In this document: piece after piece, positions 10,058 through 18,464 of the stretch | Numbering within the stretch: the stretch's first letter is position 1 | Layout of the letters: each line of letters opens with the position of its first letter | Assembly: GCF_005796105.1 (NCBI RefSeq) | Contig: NZ_VAUO01000002.1 | Location: 806,001-870,000, forward strand | Source of the DNA: Pseudomonas mosselii | GTDB lineage: Bacteria; Pseudomonadota; Gammaproteobacteria; Pseudomonadales; Pseudomonadaceae | DNA length: 64,000 bases | Direction of reading: 5' to 3' | Translations under genes and position numbers: made by a program | Notes under the pieces: model-generated | The model's input: only the letters and a program-made list of their open reading frames with translations | What the model was told of the DNA's origin: nothing | The model's database searches: none

Positions 10058-10353
10058 CCGAACCCGCAACAAAGTGCTTCAAAGCTAGATCGCTTGGGAA
10101 TTACCCTACGCGCGCTGCCGACGTGTCTGAATTGTCGAAAACCACCAGCAGGACTAACTTCCCCGAGTCGCCGTTTCGGCGACCGGGTGTGAGAGCCTGA
10201 TATCTGGTTTGCAGCCTTTGCGGCAGCTGTACGCGGGCAGGATTCGTCCTGGCCGGGTTCCCAGGTCTCCGGTCTCTCACCCCGCGTCCAGCTGCCACCC
10301 AATCCTGTGAGAGGGATCAGCGTGCAGCTCCTGACCAATCTGGGAGATTCACA
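10058..10353 (+). promoter_or_regulatory. conserved leader of DUF3077 gene, copy A
   Basis: This non-coding stretch matches the region before the second DUF3077 gene (24622-24908). The shared 58-bp upstream block (10058-10115) includes GGGAATTACCCTACGCGCGC. A second block around 10150-10170 contains CTAACTTCC. A third at 10269-10313 contains CCGGTCTCTCACCCCGCG and GTGAGAGGGA. CTCTCAC (10274-10280) pairs with GTGAGAG (10307-10313), 41 bases before the ATG. An additional GTGAGAG at 10189-10195 could compete for the same partner. This suggests a shared promoter and a structured 5' UTR; the regulator or ligand is unknown. Confidence 0.6.
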
Positions 10354-10608
10354 ATGGAAAAGTTTGTACCCGATTCATCACCACCAACATCCCCAAACCG
10401 CCCCTTCTACACCATCAACGACGACATGCCCGCCCCCGAGGCACTGGTCCACGCTATCCAACTGATGCGCGGCATCGAAGACACCCTCGACGAATACTGC
10501 TGCGCCATGGCCGGCGAACCCGGCCTGGGCATGCTGGTCAACGCCGCGCGCAATGTGCAGATGGGGCTGGCACTGGCCGAACATGCGTTGAAACGCAACG
10601 GCGGCTGA
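10354..10608 (+). CDS. small DUF3077-family protein, copy A
   Basis: This 84-residue protein has a variable N-terminus and then the family core FYTINDDMP, HAIQLMRGIEDT and DEYCCAMAGEPGLGML. No signal peptide or membrane segment is seen, so it is probably cytoplasmic. The function is unknown. The ATG at 10354 is preceded by GGGAG. A paralogue of the same length with a near-identical core lies at 24909-25163, and the two share long stretches of their leaders as well. The acidic helix and Cys-Cys pair are conserved between copies. Confidence 0.8.
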   Translation: MEKFVPDSSPPTSPNRPFYTINDDMPAPEALVHAIQLMRGIEDTLDEYCCAMAGEPGLGMLVNAARNVQMGLALAEHALKRNGG

Positions 10609-10729
10609 TCCACACGCACGCCACCCGAGGGAGCAGGCCGCTCCCTCGATCGATCCGGTGATTTTTCCCCCTTGCCGCAGAGTCCCACTTCCTGGCAGCC
10701 CAATAATCACAAGACCAGGCCGGACCTTC

Positions 10730-10951
10730 ATGCACCCTCAACGCATCGCCCTGCACAACGAACTGCACGCCCGCCCGTCGCTGTATTTCGACGGCCCAGC
10801 CCATGTGTTTCACATCGCCCTGCTCGGCGGCCATGCTGCCTGCCAGGCGCTGCTGCCCCGAAGCGCCCGCCCCGATGCGGCGCAGGTGATCAACTCGGTG
10901 TTGGTGCTGCTGGTGATCCTGCTGAGGATCCACAAAGCCAAGCAGCACTGA
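10730..10951 (+). pseudogene. DUF3422-type membrane protein remnant (internally deleted)
   Basis: This 73-codon frame opens with HPQRIALHNELHARPSLYFD and VFHIALLGG, the characteristic N-terminus of DUF3422 proteins, which are usually over 400 residues with membrane helices at the C-terminus. Here about 45 residues of N-terminus run straight into a hydrophobic tail, INSVLVLLVILLRIHKAKQH, that looks like a C-terminal membrane helix. The most likely reading is an in-frame internal deletion that removed most of the gene. A short functional protein is possible but less likely. Confidence 0.55.
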
Positions 10952-11000
10952 TCACGCTGATGCAACACAGTCGCTGTAGGAGCGGCCCGGCACACAGGAT

Positions 11001-13400
11001 TTACGTAGGCTCGGCAGGCTTCGTACTGTCCTGCAACAACACCATGCTCGCTGGCGATGACAGGGCGATGCCTTCGTCGCGCAAATGCCCAAGGATGGTG
11101 AACAACAGGTCGCTGCGCGTGCTAGACACCTGGCGTGGCGATGCCACGTAGCCGCTGACGGCTATCACCATGCCACTGCTGGTCAAGTCCTTGAAGGTCA
11201 CGGAACTGGCCGGTGCATCGAGGATGTTGTCGTGCTCCTTGTACGCCGCCAGCAATACCTCGCGCACTTTCGCAGGGTCAGTCTCCAACGGCAGGGTCAG
11301 GGTGATGCCGACCACGCCCAGGGCATTGGCCATGGTCACGTTGCGCACGTTCTGCGAAATGAACTGCGAGTTGGGCACGATCACCGTCGAGCGGTCGGAC
11401 ATCTGGATCTCGGTGGCGCGCACGTTGATGCGACGGATATCACCTTCCACACCGGCCAGGCTCACCCAGTCGCCCACCTTGACCGGACGCTCGGTGAGCA
11501 GGATCAGGCCCGAGATGAAGTTCTGCACGATCTGCTGCAAGCCAAAACCGATACCCACCGACAGCGCACTGACCACCCAGGTCAGGCTGGTGAGGTTGAT
11601 GTGCAAGGTGGACATCACCAGCATGGCCAGGAACAGGAAGCCGAGGTAACCGACCAGGGTCACCAAGGAGGCACGCATGCCCGCGTCCATGTCGGTTTCT
11701 GGCAACAGACGCTCGCTCAGCCAGCGCTTGACCACGCGGATCGCGAACCAGCCGCCGAGGAAGATCGCCACCGCCAGGAAGATGTCCTGGGGCACGATGT
11801 TCAGGTTGCCAAGCACCTTGCCACCGGTGCCATCCCAGTCCGACAGGCTCATCAGCAGCTCACCAGGGCTGGTGCCGGAAGGCATGAACACCAGCAGTGC
11901 GGCGACGAACAGCAGCAGCGTACGCCCGATCCCGGCCAGTACCGTGCTGGCCTGGGCCTGGTGACGTTGCTGCAACCCCAGCGCAGAGGCCAGCGCCAGG
12001 CCACCTGGCTGACGCGGCGACAGCAGGGTTTCGCACACGTCGCCGAACACGCTGGTCAGCAGGTAGGCGCAGGTGGTCACCACGCTGACCCACAGCAGCT
12101 TGGCCGTGAGGAAGTACGCCAAGGTCAGGTAGCCCGTCAGCAGGGTCAGCAGTATCGCCAGCACCCACACCACGATCACGAACGGGATCAACCCAGCCAA
12201 GCCTTTGGGCCGCTCCAGGCCATGCGCACGGCGGGTACGGCGGTAGCCCACCAGGGCGGTGACGAACAACAGCGACACCACCAACGCGGTCAGGCCATTG
12301 GTGGCCAGGGTCAGCGCCAGGCTGGTGCCGATCACACTGTTGATACGTTCCTGGGTCAGCAGCACCATCAGCGCCAGCGCCAGCACCTGCGGGAACCAAG
12401 CTAATGCGCTTGCCACCTGGTCAGGGATCGGCGGCAGGCGCCAGGACGGGCGCTGTAGCATCAGCATGGCGCGGCCAAGGCCCGAAATGAATGCGCTGAA
12501 CACCACCAGGGTCAGAATGTGATTGGTCAGGCTCGCCAGGTCCGTGCCCAGCTCGGCACTGCTCTCAAGCCCCCAGCGCAGCAGCGACACAGAACCGGCA
12601 ATGGTGCCGAGGGTGGCGAGGGCAACGCTCAGTGCCAGGGCACTGCGGCGTAGGCGCCCCTCGGGCAGCCAGCGAATCATGGCATCGGCCAGCAGGCGCT
12701 CGAAGAGCCGTCGCACCAGGGTCCAGACCAGCACCGCCGCGACCAGTGCGGCGAGGAACAGCCAGCGATGCTCGGGGCTGAAAGCGCTGGCCACGGCGTC
12801 GGCGACTTCCCCACGCAAATCGCGCAGGCGCGCCACGTCATCGTCGGTAGGGCGAATCAGGCTCGACCAGAATGCCGGGCTCAATGGGCTGGCGGCGCGG
12901 CTGGTGATCTGCGAGTTGAACAGGCTGCGGCGCAGGTTGACGATCTGTGTGGACAGGTCGCGGGCCGACTGGGTCAGCGTGGTGGCGTCCTTCTGCTCAG
13001 CAAGCACCGCGTTTTTCGCATCCGTCAGTTGCTTGCGCTGGCGGGTGAGGCTCTCGGCCTCCTCCGGCAACGGCGCGCCGAGCACGTTGAGCTGGTCGTC
13101 CAAACGCTGCACATCGGCGGTGCGCTGGGTGGCCAGCGCATCGGCCTGGCGCTGCACCTGCAAGGCCGACTGGCGCAACTGCGCCAGCAGATCATCGTTG
13201 GCGTTGCTGGTGACGCCCTGGCGGATCTGGTCGAGCCGTTCACTCAGGTCTTCCAGACTAGCGTTCTCGTCCAACACCTGCTGTTCGGCCACCGCCAGGC
13301 GCGATACCGGTGTAGCCGGCGCGGCCCAGGCTGGGGAGACCACCCACAACAACACGGCCAGAATCCCCACATAAAATCGCTTAAGGCTGACACGCCTCAT
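11001..13400 (-). CDS. MscS-family mechanosensitive ion channel with DUF3772 domain
   Basis: This 799-residue inner-membrane protein has a signal peptide (LAVLLWVVSPAWAAPA), a periplasmic coiled-coil region with a DUF3772-type segment (about residues 120-190), roughly ten transmembrane helices in the middle, and a C-terminal MscS domain. The last begins near LTSLTWVVSALSVGIGFGLQ and continues with ERPVKVGDWVSL and IVPNSQFISQNVRN. Channels of this type release solutes on hypo-osmotic shock. The length fits the large KefA/DUF3772 subgroup. It lies 55 bases downstream of ada on the same strand, but is probably expressed separately. Confidence 0.92.
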   Translation of the reverse strand: MRRVSLKRFYVGILAVLLWVVSPAWAAPATPVSRLAVAEQQVLDENASLEDLSERLDQIRQGVTSNANDDLLAQLRQSALQVQRQADALATQRTADVQRLDDQLNVLGAPLPEEAESLTRQRKQLTDAKNAVLAEQKDATTLTQSARDLSTQIVNLRRSLFNSQITSRAASPLSPAFWSSLIRPTDDDVARLRDLRGEVADAVASAFSPEHRWLFLAALVAAVLVWTLVRRLFERLLADAMIRWLPEGRLRRSALALSVALATLGTIAGSVSLLRWGLESSAELGTDLASLTNHILTLVVFSAFISGLGRAMLMLQRPSWRLPPIPDQVASALAWFPQVLALALMVLLTQERINSVIGTSLALTLATNGLTALVVSLLFVTALVGYRRTRRAHGLERPKGLAGLIPFVIVVWVLAILLTLLTGYLTLAYFLTAKLLWVSVVTTCAYLLTSVFGDVCETLLSPRQPGGLALASALGLQQRHQAQASTVLAGIGRTLLLFVAALLVFMPSGTSPGELLMSLSDWDGTGGKVLGNLNIVPQDIFLAVAIFLGGWFAIRVVKRWLSERLLPETDMDAGMRASLVTLVGYLGFLFLAMLVMSTLHINLTSLTWVVSALSVGIGFGLQQIVQNFISGLILLTERPVKVGDWVSLAGVEGDIRRINVRATEIQMSDRSTVIVPNSQFISQNVRNVTMANALGVVGITLTLPLETDPAKVREVLLAAYKEHDNILDAPASSVTFKDLTSSGMVIAVSGYVASPRQVSSTRSDLLFTILGHLRDEGIALSSPASMVLLQDSTKPAEPT

Positions 13401-13454
13401 CGAAACTTCCTCTATACAACTCGACAGGGCGTGAATTCTACGCGGTCCGTGCGC

Positions 13455-14498
13455 TCAGGAGGATGCCGTTTCTCGGTCCAGCAACTGCTGCTTGCGCTCG
13501 ATGCCCCAGCGATAGCCGCTGAGGTCGCCGTCGCGACGCACCACGCGGTGACAGGGGATCGCCACCGCCAGGGTGTTGGCCGCGCAGGCCTGGGCAACGG
13601 CGCGTACCGCCTTGGGTGCGCCGATGCGCTCAGCGATGTCGGTGTAGCTGACCCGCGTGCCAGGTGGGATTTCACGCAGCGCCTGCCAGACCCGTTCCTG
13701 AAACGCCGTGCCTCGCACGTCCAGCGGCAGCGCCAGGCCCAACGCCGGGGCTTCGACAAATCCGATCACCTCGGCCACCAGACGCTCGAACGCTGCATCG
13801 CCGCCGATCAAGCACGCCTTGGGGAAGGTATCTTGCAGCTCGTTGAGCAACGTTTCAGGCTCATCGCCCAGCAAGATCGCGCAGATACCCCGCTCGCTCT
13901 GCGCCACCAGGATCGCCCCCAGCGCGCATTGAGCCAGGGCGAAGCGGATCACCGCCCCGGTGCCGCCTGCGCGGTACTCTCGCGGGCGCATGCCCAGGCG
14001 TTCGCCGGCACTTTCGTAGAAGCGGCTGTTGGAGTTGTAGCCGGCGTCGTAGATGGCCTCGGTGACGCTGTCAGCAGCGCCCAGGCGTTCACGCAGGCGC
14101 TGGGCACGGAACGCCGAAGCGTAGGCCTTGGGGGTGAGGCCGGTCTCGGCCTTGAACTGGCGATGCAGATGAAACGGGCTGATGTTCAGCGCTTCGCCCA
14201 ACTGATCGAGGCTGGGGGCGATGTCCTGCGCCTCGATCAAACGACAGGCCTGGGCCACAAGGTCGGTGCGCCTAGGGCTGGCCATGCAGCGCTTGCAAGC
14301 CCGGTAGCCGGCAGCCTCGGCCTGCTCGGCTGCGTCGAAGAATTCGACGTTCTCGCGCTTGGCCAAGCGTGCCTTGCAGGCCGGCTGGCAGTACACGCCA
14401 GTGGTGCGCACGGCATACACGAAATGCTCACAGGCTGCGGCATCACGGGCCTGCACGGCATGCCAGCGCTCGGCGTCGGTGGTATAGGCTCGGTTCAT
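13455..14498 (-). CDS. ada: bifunctional Ada: methylphosphotriester-DNA methyltransferase / O6-methylguanine-DNA methyltransferase and regulator
   Basis: This 347-residue protein repairs alkylated DNA and activates the adaptive response. The N-terminal zinc domain has Cys37, Cys41, Cys68 and Cys71 (TGVYCQPAC, ACKRC); Cys37 is the expected methyl acceptor. An AraC-type DNA-binding domain follows (QLGEALNISPFHLHRQFK, with PKAYASAFRAQRLR). The C-terminal methyltransferase domain has the active-site motif PCHRVVR with Cys316. I chose the ATG at 14498 because it gives the standard N-terminus MNRAYTTDAERWHAV; an in-frame upstream extension is not family-like. alkA lies immediately upstream on the same strand. 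Confidence 0.95.
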   Translation of the reverse strand: MNRAYTTDAERWHAVQARDAAACEHFVYAVRTTGVYCQPACKARLAKRENVEFFDAAEQAEAAGYRACKRCMASPRRTDLVAQACRLIEAQDIAPSLDQLGEALNISPFHLHRQFKAETGLTPKAYASAFRAQRLRERLGAADSVTEAIYDAGYNSNSRFYESAGERLGMRPREYRAGGTGAVIRFALAQCALGAILVAQSERGICAILLGDEPETLLNELQDTFPKACLIGGDAAFERLVAEVIGFVEAPALGLALPLDVRGTAFQERVWQALREIPPGTRVSYTDIAERIGAPKAVRAVAQACAANTLAVAIPCHRVVRRDGDLSGYRWGIERKQQLLDRETASS

Positions 14499-14611
14499 GA
14501 TGGCCTCTGTGGGTAACGATAGGCTCAGCCTGACAGGCCAGGTTGGCGCGATCACTCCGATTCTTGCAAGTAACTCTACGTCGGCATCGCAGATCCTTAT
14601 CGACTGCCCTA

Positions 14612-15238
14612 TCAGGCCCGCCATAGATACCACGCCGCCAAGGTCCGATACGGGCTCCAGCCCTGCCCCAGCACCCGCATCTGCGCAGGTGTCGGGGCCT
14701 TGCTCAGCCCCTTCATGCGCCGATACCCCTCGCGCACGCCAAAGTCATCCACCGGCAGGATATCCGAACGCTCCAGGCTGTAGATCAGCAGCATCTCTAC
14801 CGTCCAGCGCCCGACCCCACGCAGGCTCACCAAGCGCTCGATCAATACCTCGTTGCACAGAGTCAACGCCTGTGCCCGACTGGGCACGATGCCGTCGAGG
14901 CTCGCCTGGGCAATGCCATGCAGGGTCGCAGCCTTGCTCGCCGAAAAGCCACAGCTGCGCATCACTTGCGGGGTCACCTGGAGCAGTTGTTCGGGGCTGG
15001 GAAATGCCTGCGCGGGGAACATCGCCAGCAGCCGTCCAAGAATCGCCTCCGCTGCCCGGGCGTGCAACTGCTGGTAGGCAATTGCCCGCACCAGCGCTTC
15101 ATAAGGCTCACGGCCTGGGGTGGCGGCGTGCAGGCATGGTCCGATCGCGGCGATATGCCGCGCCCAGTCGGGATCTTGCCTGGCAAGAAAACAGGCGCCG
15201 TCTTCCAGGGCCTGCGGTGCAAGGTCTGCAAGGATCAT
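14612..15238 (-). CDS. alkA: DNA-3-methyladenine glycosylase II
   Basis: This HhH-GPD superfamily glycosylase excises alkylated bases. The ATG at 15238 gives 208 residues; a TTG at 15268 would add ten. Motifs are QQLHARAAEAILGRL, the helix-hairpin-helix LVSLRGVGRWTVEMLL and the catalytic-aspartate region ILPVDDFGVREGY. It is shorter than the 282-residue E. coli AlkA because it lacks the N-terminal TBP-like domain, as is common in Pseudomonas. It is followed 113 bases later by ada, so the two probably act in one adaptive-response unit. It is divergent from the fecI-like gene. Confidence 0.9.
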   Translation of the reverse strand: MILADLAPQALEDGACFLARQDPDWARHIAAIGPCLHAATPGREPYEALVRAIAYQQLHARAAEAILGRLLAMFPAQAFPSPEQLLQVTPQVMRSCGFSASKAATLHGIAQASLDGIVPSRAQALTLCNEVLIERLVSLRGVGRWTVEMLLIYSLERSDILPVDDFGVREGYRRMKGLSKAPTPAQMRVLGQGWSPYRTLAAWYLWRA

Positions 15239-15356
15239 CGAAGGTGTCGCACACAGGTAAAGGGACAAGCCTAGTCCAACCGTTTATCGGTGAAACCCTG
15301 GATCTTGCGCGGTGATTCCTTGGCATACCGTTGATCTGGCCATACCGCCCGCATAG

Positions 15357-15385
15357 AATTGAGAACAATTAACAATCACATTCTC
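15357..15385 (+). promoter_or_regulatory. candidate Fur box upstream of the ECF sigma gene
   Basis: An AT-rich stretch with TGAGAACAATTAACAATCAC and a trailing ATTCTC resembles the repeated GATAAT/TGAGAA-type hexamers bound by Fur. It lies just upstream of the fecI-like start, where an iron-repressed promoter would be expected. The match is partial. Confidence 0.45.
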
Positions 15386-15405
15386 CAGGCAAGGCGCTTC
15401 CGACG

Positions 15406-15921
15406 ATGCAGATCGATGACACGCTGAAACCGGCCGAGGTCGATTTGCTCTACCACGCCCATCACCGCTGGCTGCGCAGTTGGCTGGGCGCACGGGTCGG
15501 CTGCCGGGAGCAGGCCGCCGATCTGGCCCAGGACACCTTCGTGCGCCTGCTCAAAGCTCGCCAGATATCGCCGCTCAAAGAACCCAGGGCCTACCTGAGC
15601 AGTATCGCGCGCGGCCTGATGATCGATCAGTACCGCCGCCGCGCCTTGGAGAAAGCGTACCTCGAAAGCCTGGCCAGCCTGCCTGAACTCGAAGCGCCAA
15701 GCGCAGAGCATCGGCTGCTGCTGCTCGATGCCCTTGAGCGCCTCGACCACGCGTTGCAGGGGCTCAAGCCGCGTACCCGACAAGCCTTCCTCATGGCGCA
15801 GCTCGATGGCCTAAGCCTGCCGCAGATTGCCCTGCGCCTGGGCGTTTCGCGGGCTACCGTCGAACGCGACCTGACCAAGGCATTGGGCGTCTGCTATCGG
15901 TTGCGCTATGCCGATGCCTGA
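15406..15921 (+). CDS. FecI-like ECF sigma factor
   Basis: This 171-residue sigma factor has region 2 (DLAQDTFVRLLKA, LSSIARGLMIDQYRRRAL) and region 4 (GLKPRTRQAFLMAQLDGLSL, IALRLGVSRATVERDL) of the iron-starvation subgroup. Such factors drive a TonB-dependent siderophore receptor gene when released by their FecR partner. It overlaps the fecR-like gene by 14 bases. No receptor gene follows in this window: the next gene is a convergent MFS transporter. The target is therefore unknown and may be elsewhere in the genome. Confidence 0.92.
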   Translation: MQIDDTLKPAEVDLLYHAHHRWLRSWLGARVGCREQAADLAQDTFVRLLKARQISPLKEPRAYLSSIARGLMIDQYRRRALEKAYLESLASLPELEAPSAEHRLLLLDALERLDHALQGLKPRTRQAFLMAQLDGLSLPQIALRLGVSRATVERDLTKALGVCYRLRYADA

Positions 15922-16864
15922 TCAAGCCCCCTCCCAGGCGCGCGTCGACCAAGCCATCGACTGGATGGTCAAGTTGCGCTACGACAAACCAGGGCCGTGC
16001 CTTGAGCGGCAGTTCCAGCAGTGGCTGGCCGCCGACCCGCACAACGCGCTGGCCTGGCAACGGGTCAGCGACCTGGGCGACGAACTGGCCAGCCTGCCCG
16101 GCGAACTCAGCCGACGCACCCTCGCCGGCAGCGAACGCCGACGCATGGGCCGACGTGAGCATCTCAAGTTCCTGTCGTTGCTGGCCGCGGCCGGTACGCT
16201 TGGCTGGACCGCGCGTGAGCCGCTGGGCCTGTCGGCCATGCTCGCCGACAGCACCACCGCCACGGGCGAGTGCCGCGAACTGCAAGGCAACGACGGCAGC
16301 CACATTCACCTGAACACCGACAGCGCCATCGATCTGCGCTACAGCGCCAACCTGCGCCAGCTCACCCTGGTGCAGGGTGAAATCAGCCTGGACAGCAACG
16401 CCAATGACAACCGCCCGTTTCGCATCGACACGCCAATAGGCGCGCTGGCCACCCAGGGCGGCCAGTTGCTGTTGCGGGAAAACGCCTCGGGTATGCTGCT
16501 GGCGGTGCGCCGGGGCGAGGTCACGCTGTTCCCCGCCTCGGTAGCCGAGCAGCCGGTCATAGCGGGCGAAATACTGCAGATTTCCCGCCAGGGCAAGGTC
16601 CAACCCGCCCACCTGCGCGCGGATCCCTGGGGGTGGACGGAAGGCGTGCTGAGCGTGCAGCAGATGCCCCTGGGCGAGTTCGTCGACGAGCTGTCGCGCT
16701 ACCGCCCAGGCCTTGTACGCTGCGCTGCGGCGGTTGCCGGGCTGAGGGTGTCCGGCACCTACCAGTTGGCCGACACCGACCAGATCCTGCTGCTGATTGC
16801 GCGCAGCCTGCCGGTGCGCATCGACTACCGCACGCGTTACTGGGTGAGCATCGACGCCGCCTGA
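15908..16864 (+). CDS. FecR-like anti-sigma/sigma regulator
   Basis: This 318-residue single-pass inner-membrane protein has an N-terminal cytoplasmic DUF4880-like sigma-binding segment (IDWMVKLRYDKPG, FQQWLAADPHNALAWQRV), a membrane helix near LKFLSLLAAAGTLGWTA, and the periplasmic FecR domain (GSHIHLNTDSAIDLRYS, LVQGEISL). Its C-terminus is STN-like (LRVSGTYQLADTDQILLLIA). It starts inside the sigma gene, which suggests translational coupling. Its 3' end overlaps the convergent MFS gene by 28 bases. Confidence 0.92.
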   Translation: MPMPDQAPSQARVDQAIDWMVKLRYDKPGPCLERQFQQWLAADPHNALAWQRVSDLGDELASLPGELSRRTLAGSERRRMGRREHLKFLSLLAAAGTLGWTAREPLGLSAMLADSTTATGECRELQGNDGSHIHLNTDSAIDLRYSANLRQLTLVQGEISLDSNANDNRPFRIDTPIGALATQGGQLLLRENASGMLLAVRRGEVTLFPASVAEQPVIAGEILQISRQGKVQPAHLRADPWGWTEGVLSVQQMPLGEFVDELSRYRPGLVRCAAAVAGLRVSGTYQLADTDQILLLIARSLPVRIDYRTRYWVSIDAA

Positions 16865-18000
16865 CGGCGCGAGCGGCAATAGGCCTGACGGGCAAAGCAC
16901 ACGAACACACCGGCCATCAACGCCAGCGCCATGGGCAGGCCATGTGGGGCCACGTCCATCGCCGCGCCGCTGAGCAGTGGCCCGACCAGGCTGCCCACGC
17001 CCCACAGCAAACCGACGCTGGCGTTGGCGGTCACCAGGTCCTGGCCTTTGAAACGCTGCCCAATCAGCACCAGCGCCAGGGTGTAGATGCCCCCTGCAAC
17101 CGCGCCCAGCACCACCAGCAGCGGCCACAGCAGCCACGTCACTTGCAGCAGCCACGGCAAGGCGATACCGATGCTCATCGCCACCAGCCCGCAAACCAGG
17201 TGCAGCCCAGTGCGCTCGACCCGGTCGGCCAGCCATCCCAGCGGCAACTGGAAAACCATGTCGCCGGCGAACACCACTGTCACCATCAGCGCCGCCACGC
17301 CCACGGCAAAACCGTGGCTGCTGGCGTACACCGGCAGCAGCGAGAGCACTACGGCATCGAAGAACGAGAAGAACAACACCGCCACGCACAGCGTCGGGGC
17401 CACACGGAAGAAGCCGCCCAGGCCGAAGCTCTTTTCGCCTTCTGCGTGGGCGACATGGTCGTTGGGCACGGTGAACAGAATGCACAACAACGCCAGGCCA
17501 TAGCAGGCGCTGACCACACCCACCAACCACGGGCTGTCGGCGCCCAGCAGCGCCAGCAGCGCCGGGCCGAGCACCTGGAAGCCGGTGAAACTGGTGGCGT
17601 ACAGGGCCATGATCTTGCCGCGATTGTGCTCCGGGCACAGCTCGTTGACCCACGACTCGCCGAGAATGATCGCGATGCCCATGCCAATGCCCAACCCCAG
17701 ACGCAGCGCGGCCAGCCACAACAGCGAGTCGAAAGCCCATTCGAGCCCGGCAATGCTGATAGCGCACAGGCTGAAGCTCAGCAGGTAGATGACGCGCCGG
17801 GTCAGGTGCTTGCAGCAGGCATCGACCATGAACGCCGAAAGCATCATCCCCGCTGCGGGGATCGCCGAGATGATGCCGATTTCAAGTGTGCCGGCACCGG
17901 CCTCGTGCAGGCGCAACGATACCAGTGGCAGGCTCGCCCCCAGGCTGAAACCCACCACCGACACGGCGAACAGAAGGCCGACCAGCAAACGCATGTTCAT
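16837..18000 (-). CDS. MFS transporter (YcaD-like)
   Basis: This 387-residue protein has twelve hydrophobic segments, beginning MNMRLLVGLLFAVSVVGFSL. The A-motif region is diverged (FMVDACCKHLTRRVIYLLSF), and LGLGIGMGIAIILGESWVN matches the YcaD-type subgroup. The ATG at 18000 has an excellent AAGGAG 9 bases upstream; a longer frame extends to 18306 but is Pro/Ala/Arg-rich and unlike the family. The substrate is unknown. The position next to fecIR hints at siderophore or metal traffic, but the gene is on the opposite strand. Confidence 0.88.
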   Translation of the reverse strand: MNMRLLVGLLFAVSVVGFSLGASLPLVSLRLHEAGAGTLEIGIISAIPAAGMMLSAFMVDACCKHLTRRVIYLLSFSLCAISIAGLEWAFDSLLWLAALRLGLGIGMGIAIILGESWVNELCPEHNRGKIMALYATSFTGFQVLGPALLALLGADSPWLVGVVSACYGLALLCILFTVPNDHVAHAEGEKSFGLGGFFRVAPTLCVAVLFFSFFDAVVLSLLPVYASSHGFAVGVAALMVTVVFAGDMVFQLPLGWLADRVERTGLHLVCGLVAMSIGIALPWLLQVTWLLWPLLVVLGAVAGGIYTLALVLIGQRFKGQDLVTANASVGLLWGVGSLVGPLLSGAAMDVAPHGLPMALALMAGVFVCFARQAYCRSRRQAASMLTQ

Positions 18001-18464
18001 GTACCACTCCTTGCAAGCCGGCGCGCAGGGGCACAGGGCCCTGGCCGGCTGAAAAACCGCTGAAAGATGTTCGAACACAGGCGCCCGCCATGGCGCGGGA
18101 CAAACGCGGCACGCAGGGGCGCGGATCAGTTCAGGGCAAGGTGTGGCGAGAAGGTGAAGGCAAACAGCACGCTGCGCCGACGCTTGAGCACCGTGTCGCT
18201 CGGCCACGCGCGGCGCGCTGTCGGGGCGACAGGCTGGCGGGGGGAGCTGAACACATCGATACGGCGCATCGCTTGAACTACGCAGGTGGGGAAATGGTGC
18301 AGGCACTCTAGGGCAGGCGCTTGCACCGCGTCAATCATCGTCCGCTACAGTGCCCGACCTGGGCCCCCTGTAGGAGCGGCCTTGTGCCGCGAAAGGGCTG
18401 CGTAGCAGCCCCAGGATTTCAGCCTCATGCAAGATCGCCCCCTACAGAGGCAGCGGTGCAGCAC
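18001..18464. other. intergenic region between the two MFS genes
   Basis: I see no convincing gene here. It holds the upstream region of the MFS gene that ends at 16837 and, at about 18371-18415, one REP-type unit (TGTAGGAGCGGCC with GGGCTGCGTAGCAGCCCC) just beyond the 3' end of the fosmidomycin-resistance-like gene. Confidence 0.6.

Noticed and set aside
11085-14516. Long open frames on the plus strand opposite the MscS channel and ada
   Set aside because: The translations are His/Gln/Gly-rich low-complexity sequence typical of shadows, while the minus strand encodes clear channel and Ada motifs.
16837-18306. Longer start for the YcaD-like MFS gene at 18306
   Set aside because: The added 102 residues are Pro/Ala/Cys-rich with no hydrophobic helix, whereas the ATG at 18000 has AAGGAG and the standard first membrane segment.
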